Source: Arthrobacter sp. PsM3
Lineage (GTDB): Bacteria > Actinomycetota > Actinomycetes > Actinomycetales > Micrococcaceae
Assembly (NCBI RefSeq): GCF_030433895.1
Contig: NZ_JARUXE010000013.1
Coordinates: forward strand, 43,303 to 107,302
Direction: 5' to 3'
Length of the DNA stretch: 64,000 nt
Shown here: one piece after another, positions 62,590-64,000 of the stretch
Position numbering within the stretch: position 1 is the first letter of the stretch
How the letters are laid out: every line of letters starts with the position of its first letter
Translations under genes and position numbers: made by a program
Notes under the pieces: generated by a model
The model's input: the letters and a program-made list of their open reading frames with translations, nothing else
The model's database searches: none
What the model was told of the DNA's origin: nothing

Positions 62590-62964
62590 TTATACGATGG
62601 CCGTTTCGCTGGCGGGGTCCTGAGCCGGATGGGAAGAATCCTGTCCGGCCTTGACCGTCAGGTGGCCGTGACGGCCGGCCCAGTGCTCGAACCAGACCGT
62701 GGCGAACGGGAAGACCGCGGAAAGCCCTGCCAACAAGGCCACCCGGAACGGCCAGCGCTGCAGACTCCACAAGGTCAAAGCTGAGACCCCGTAGCCGATG
62801 AAAAACGCCCCGTGAATCGGGCCCGCGATCTCCACCCCGAGCGCCGTGGTCCTGGTGACCCATTTGAGGAACATACCCACCAGCAGGGCGGCCCAACTGA
62901 AAGCCTCGGCGACGGCGAGCACCTTGAAGATTCGGATCACGGCAGGCGTGGAGGGCAGTTTCAT
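62590..62964 (-). CDS. DUF3817 domain membrane protein
   Basis: A 124-residue DUF3817 (YdzA-like) membrane protein. Three helices are seen (about 14-32, 44-65 and 72-92). The family pattern VAEAFSWAALLVGMFLKW is followed by GPIHGAFFIGYGVS and the cytoplasmic tail AGRHGHLTVKAGQ. ATG 62964 has GGAG eight bases upstream. The function of the family is not established. Its stop is 60 bases from the end of the repeat cluster. Confidence 0.88.
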   Translation of the reverse strand: MKLPSTPAVIRIFKVLAVAEAFSWAALLVGMFLKWVTRTTALGVEIAGPIHGAFFIGYGVSALTLWSLQRWPFRVALLAGLSAVFPFATVWFEHWAGRHGHLTVKAGQDSSHPAQDPASETAIV

Positions 62965-63016
62965 GGCGGAGTCTCCGGATTCTGTCCCGACGGGACGAAG
63001 GGGGTGAGCAAAGGAA

Positions 63017-63058
63017 ACGCCCCGGCTGCCGGCCTGGAAAAGGCGGTTACCGGGGCGT
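63017..63058 (-). terminator. Terminator after DUF4191 gene
   Basis: ACGCCCCGG (63017-63025) pairs with CCGGGGCGT (63050-63058). On the minus strand the stem is followed by TTCCTTTG. It separates the DUF4191 and DUF3817 genes. Confidence 0.6.
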
Positions 63059-63081
63059 CCCTGTGGTCTGGCGTGTCTGGC

Positions 63082-63843
63082 CTAGCGTCCGCGGGCTGCC
63101 TTGCGGTCCGGGCGGGCCTTGTAGGGATCGATGCCCTTGGGAATGGGCAGGCGGCTTCCCAGCGAGGAGATGCGCTTGGAGACCGTGCTGACCTCAAGCT
63201 TGGTGAGTTCGTTCTTCAGTTTCGTCATCTTCTTGGCGATCTGACTGATCGGCACCTGGCCCTCGCCGCGGCCGCTTTCGATCACGTGGATGGTGACGTT
63301 AGGAAGGATGCGGGCGAGGCGCTTGCGTTCGGCGTCGAGCAGCGGCTTGACCCGGTGGCTGGGGCCCTCGCTGACGAGGACAACGCCGGGACGGCCGATG
63401 GCGCGGAACACCGCGTCCTGGGTCCGGGGGTTCACGGCGACGGGCTGCTCTTCGACGATCCAGCCGCGCTTGAGTGTCCCCAGCGCAGCGCCTGAGGCGC
63501 CGGGCTGGTTTTCAATCCGCGCAAATGCTGCTCGCTCGGCACGGCGGGACAGGATCAGGGTGGCCGCCAGGAGGCCCAGCGGGATGCCGATGATCAGGCC
63601 GGTGATCCAGTTGTCCAGCAGGAATCCGACGACGAAGCTGACAGCGACAACGCCAACGAACGCCAGCAGCATGAGCCACGTGACCATCGGATCATGCTGG
63701 CGGGTCATCTGGAAGACCTCGCCAATCTGCTTCAGACGGCTCGGCTTCTTGACCTTGGCCACCTTGGGCTTACGGGAAAAGAGGCCACGCTTCGGAGCTT
63801 CAGAAGCCGGAGTGGAGTTGCTGGAATCAGGGGAATTCGCCAT
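63082..63843 (-). CDS. DUF4191 domain membrane protein
   Basis: A 253-residue DUF4191 protein. A basic N-terminus (~45 residues) precedes two membrane helices (about 55-75 and 81-100), and a soluble C-terminal domain follows, with GWIVEEQPVAVNPRTQDAVF and VLVSEGPSHRVKPLL. It ends in a basic tail (RPDRKAARGR). The family is conserved next to lipA and glnA1 in actinobacteria (M. tuberculosis Rv2219); its function is unknown. The start at ATG 63843 follows TTAAGG. A TAGAAT box lies nine bases upstream. Confidence 0.9.
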   Translation of the reverse strand: MANSPDSSNSTPASEAPKRGLFSRKPKVAKVKKPSRLKQIGEVFQMTRQHDPMVTWLMLLAFVGVVAVSFVVGFLLDNWITGLIIGIPLGLLAATLILSRRAERAAFARIENQPGASGAALGTLKRGWIVEEQPVAVNPRTQDAVFRAIGRPGVVLVSEGPSHRVKPLLDAERKRLARILPNVTIHVIESGRGEGQVPISQIAKKMTKLKNELTKLEVSTVSKRISSLGSRLPIPKGIDPYKARPDRKAARGR

Positions 63844-63867
63844 AGTGCCTTAATTCTACGTGATCGA

Positions 63868-63914
63868 CGGCGAAGGGCCGGACGCCGAATTCCTCCGGTG
63901 CCGGCCCTTCGCCG
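63868..63914. terminator. Stem-loop between DUF4191 gene and upstream gene
   Basis: CGGCGAAGGGCCGG (63868-63881) pairs with CCGGCCCTTCGCCG (63901-63914), a perfect 14-bp stem. It is downstream of the probable lipA stop on the minus strand. No T-run. Confidence 0.6.
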
Positions 63915-63932
63915 CGATCGTTACTACTGGGT

Positions 63933-64000
63933 TCAGGAGTGCGCCGCGAGGAGTGAGCTGGCTTCCTGGCGGGTGGTGCCGGAGGACTCGATGTGGGCGA
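63933..64000 (-). CDS. lipA: 3' end of a gene, probably lipoyl synthase (lipA)
   Basis: Only the last 21 codons are in the window, running off the right edge. They end HIESSGTTRQEASSLLAAHS then TGA (63933-63935). The assignment as lipoyl synthase rests on synteny, because lipA lies just before the DUF4191 gene in actinobacteria. The tail itself is not diagnostic. The gene is on the same strand as the DUF4191 gene, with a stem-loop between them. Confidence 0.45.
   Translation of the reverse strand, partial: AHIESSGTTRQEASSLLAAHS

Noticed and set aside
1..64000. tRNA, rRNA, insertion sequence or prophage genes
   Set aside because: No cloverleaf, rRNA motif, transposase or phage structural gene was seen on either strand. 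All sizeable open frames fit core chromosomal functions.

Overview
The window is one continuous stretch of a high-GC actinobacterial chromosome. Gene order and sequence point to the family Micrococcaceae (Arthrobacter or Pseudarthrobacter type). The evidence is: Mycobacterium-like synteny in two blocks; a complete division and cell wall (dcw) cluster without ftsA but with sepF and wag31/divIVA; a polyphosphate glucokinase; a glnA2-glnE-glnA1 cluster; and a MurE whose substrate motif reads DDPH instead of the DNPR of diaminopimelate-adding enzymes, which fits an L-lysine peptidoglycan. No rRNA, tRNA, prophage, insertion sequence or CRISPR array was found. The window is almost all core genome.

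Layout. 1-14.2 kb: acyl-CoA synthetase, a ROK sugar kinase, two tandem alpha/beta hydrolases with a small membrane protein, a PlsC-type acyltransferase, class II DAHP synthase, a PASTA Ser/Thr kinase, a LysM/transglycosylase wall hydrolase, an Rv2175c-type DNA-binding protein, a polyprenyl diphosphate synthase and a lipoprotein. This parallels the M. tuberculosis fadD15-plsC-aroG-pknL-Rv2175c-idsA2 neighbourhood. 14.3-16.6 kb: dinB, a DUF3040 gene, a GC-rich minisatellite and the mraZ operator. 16.7-36.9 kb: mraZ, rsmH, an FtsL-like gene, ftsI, murE, murF, mraY, murD, ftsW, murG, murC, ftsQ, ftsZ, pgeF, yggS, sepF, yggT and wag31. Most genes overlap or lie within a few bases of each other. New promoters or terminators appear before mraZ, around ftsZ, after sepF and before wag31. 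37-46.1 kb: lspA, a pseudouridine synthase, dnaE1, a flavin reductase-like gene, a repeat-bearing membrane protein, hisD and nrdR (with two NrdR boxes). 46.2-54.1 kb: SDR oxidoreductase, polyphosphate glucokinase, map, a 55-residue protein, a membrane-anchored phosphodiesterase, an MBL-fold hydrolase, two small proteins and panB. 54.3-64 kb: glnA2, glnE, a VOC protein, a GNAT acetyltransferase, glnA1, an RDD protein, an unusual intergenic repeat cluster, DUF3817 and DUF4191 genes and the 3' end of a probable lipA.

How the genes work together. The centre builds UDP-MurNAc-pentapeptide (MurE, MurF, MurD, MurC), lipid I and II (MraY, MurG), septal wall (FtsW, FtsI, FtsQ, FtsL-like) and the Z-ring and polar machinery (FtsZ, SepF, Wag31). 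The PASTA kinase and the LysM hydrolase to its left probably sense and remodel the same wall. GlnE can modify GlnA1, which has the adenylylation tyrosine, but probably not GlnA2, which does not.

Most notable sequence-level observations: (i) eleven genes start with a TAnnnT box exactly 6 (rarely 7) bases before the start codon and no Shine-Dalgarno, the signature of leaderless transcription; (ii) a degenerate palindromic repeat cluster at 62271-62530; (iii) MraZ boxes at 10-bp spacing laid over the mraZ promoter; (iv) a perfect inverted repeat with iterated AAGGTT words in the ftsZ promoter; (v) many short tandem duplications in spacers and in non-conserved protein tails. I saw no wholly unknown multi-gene system. 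The repeat cluster and the ftsZ operator-like site are the best candidates for something undescribed.
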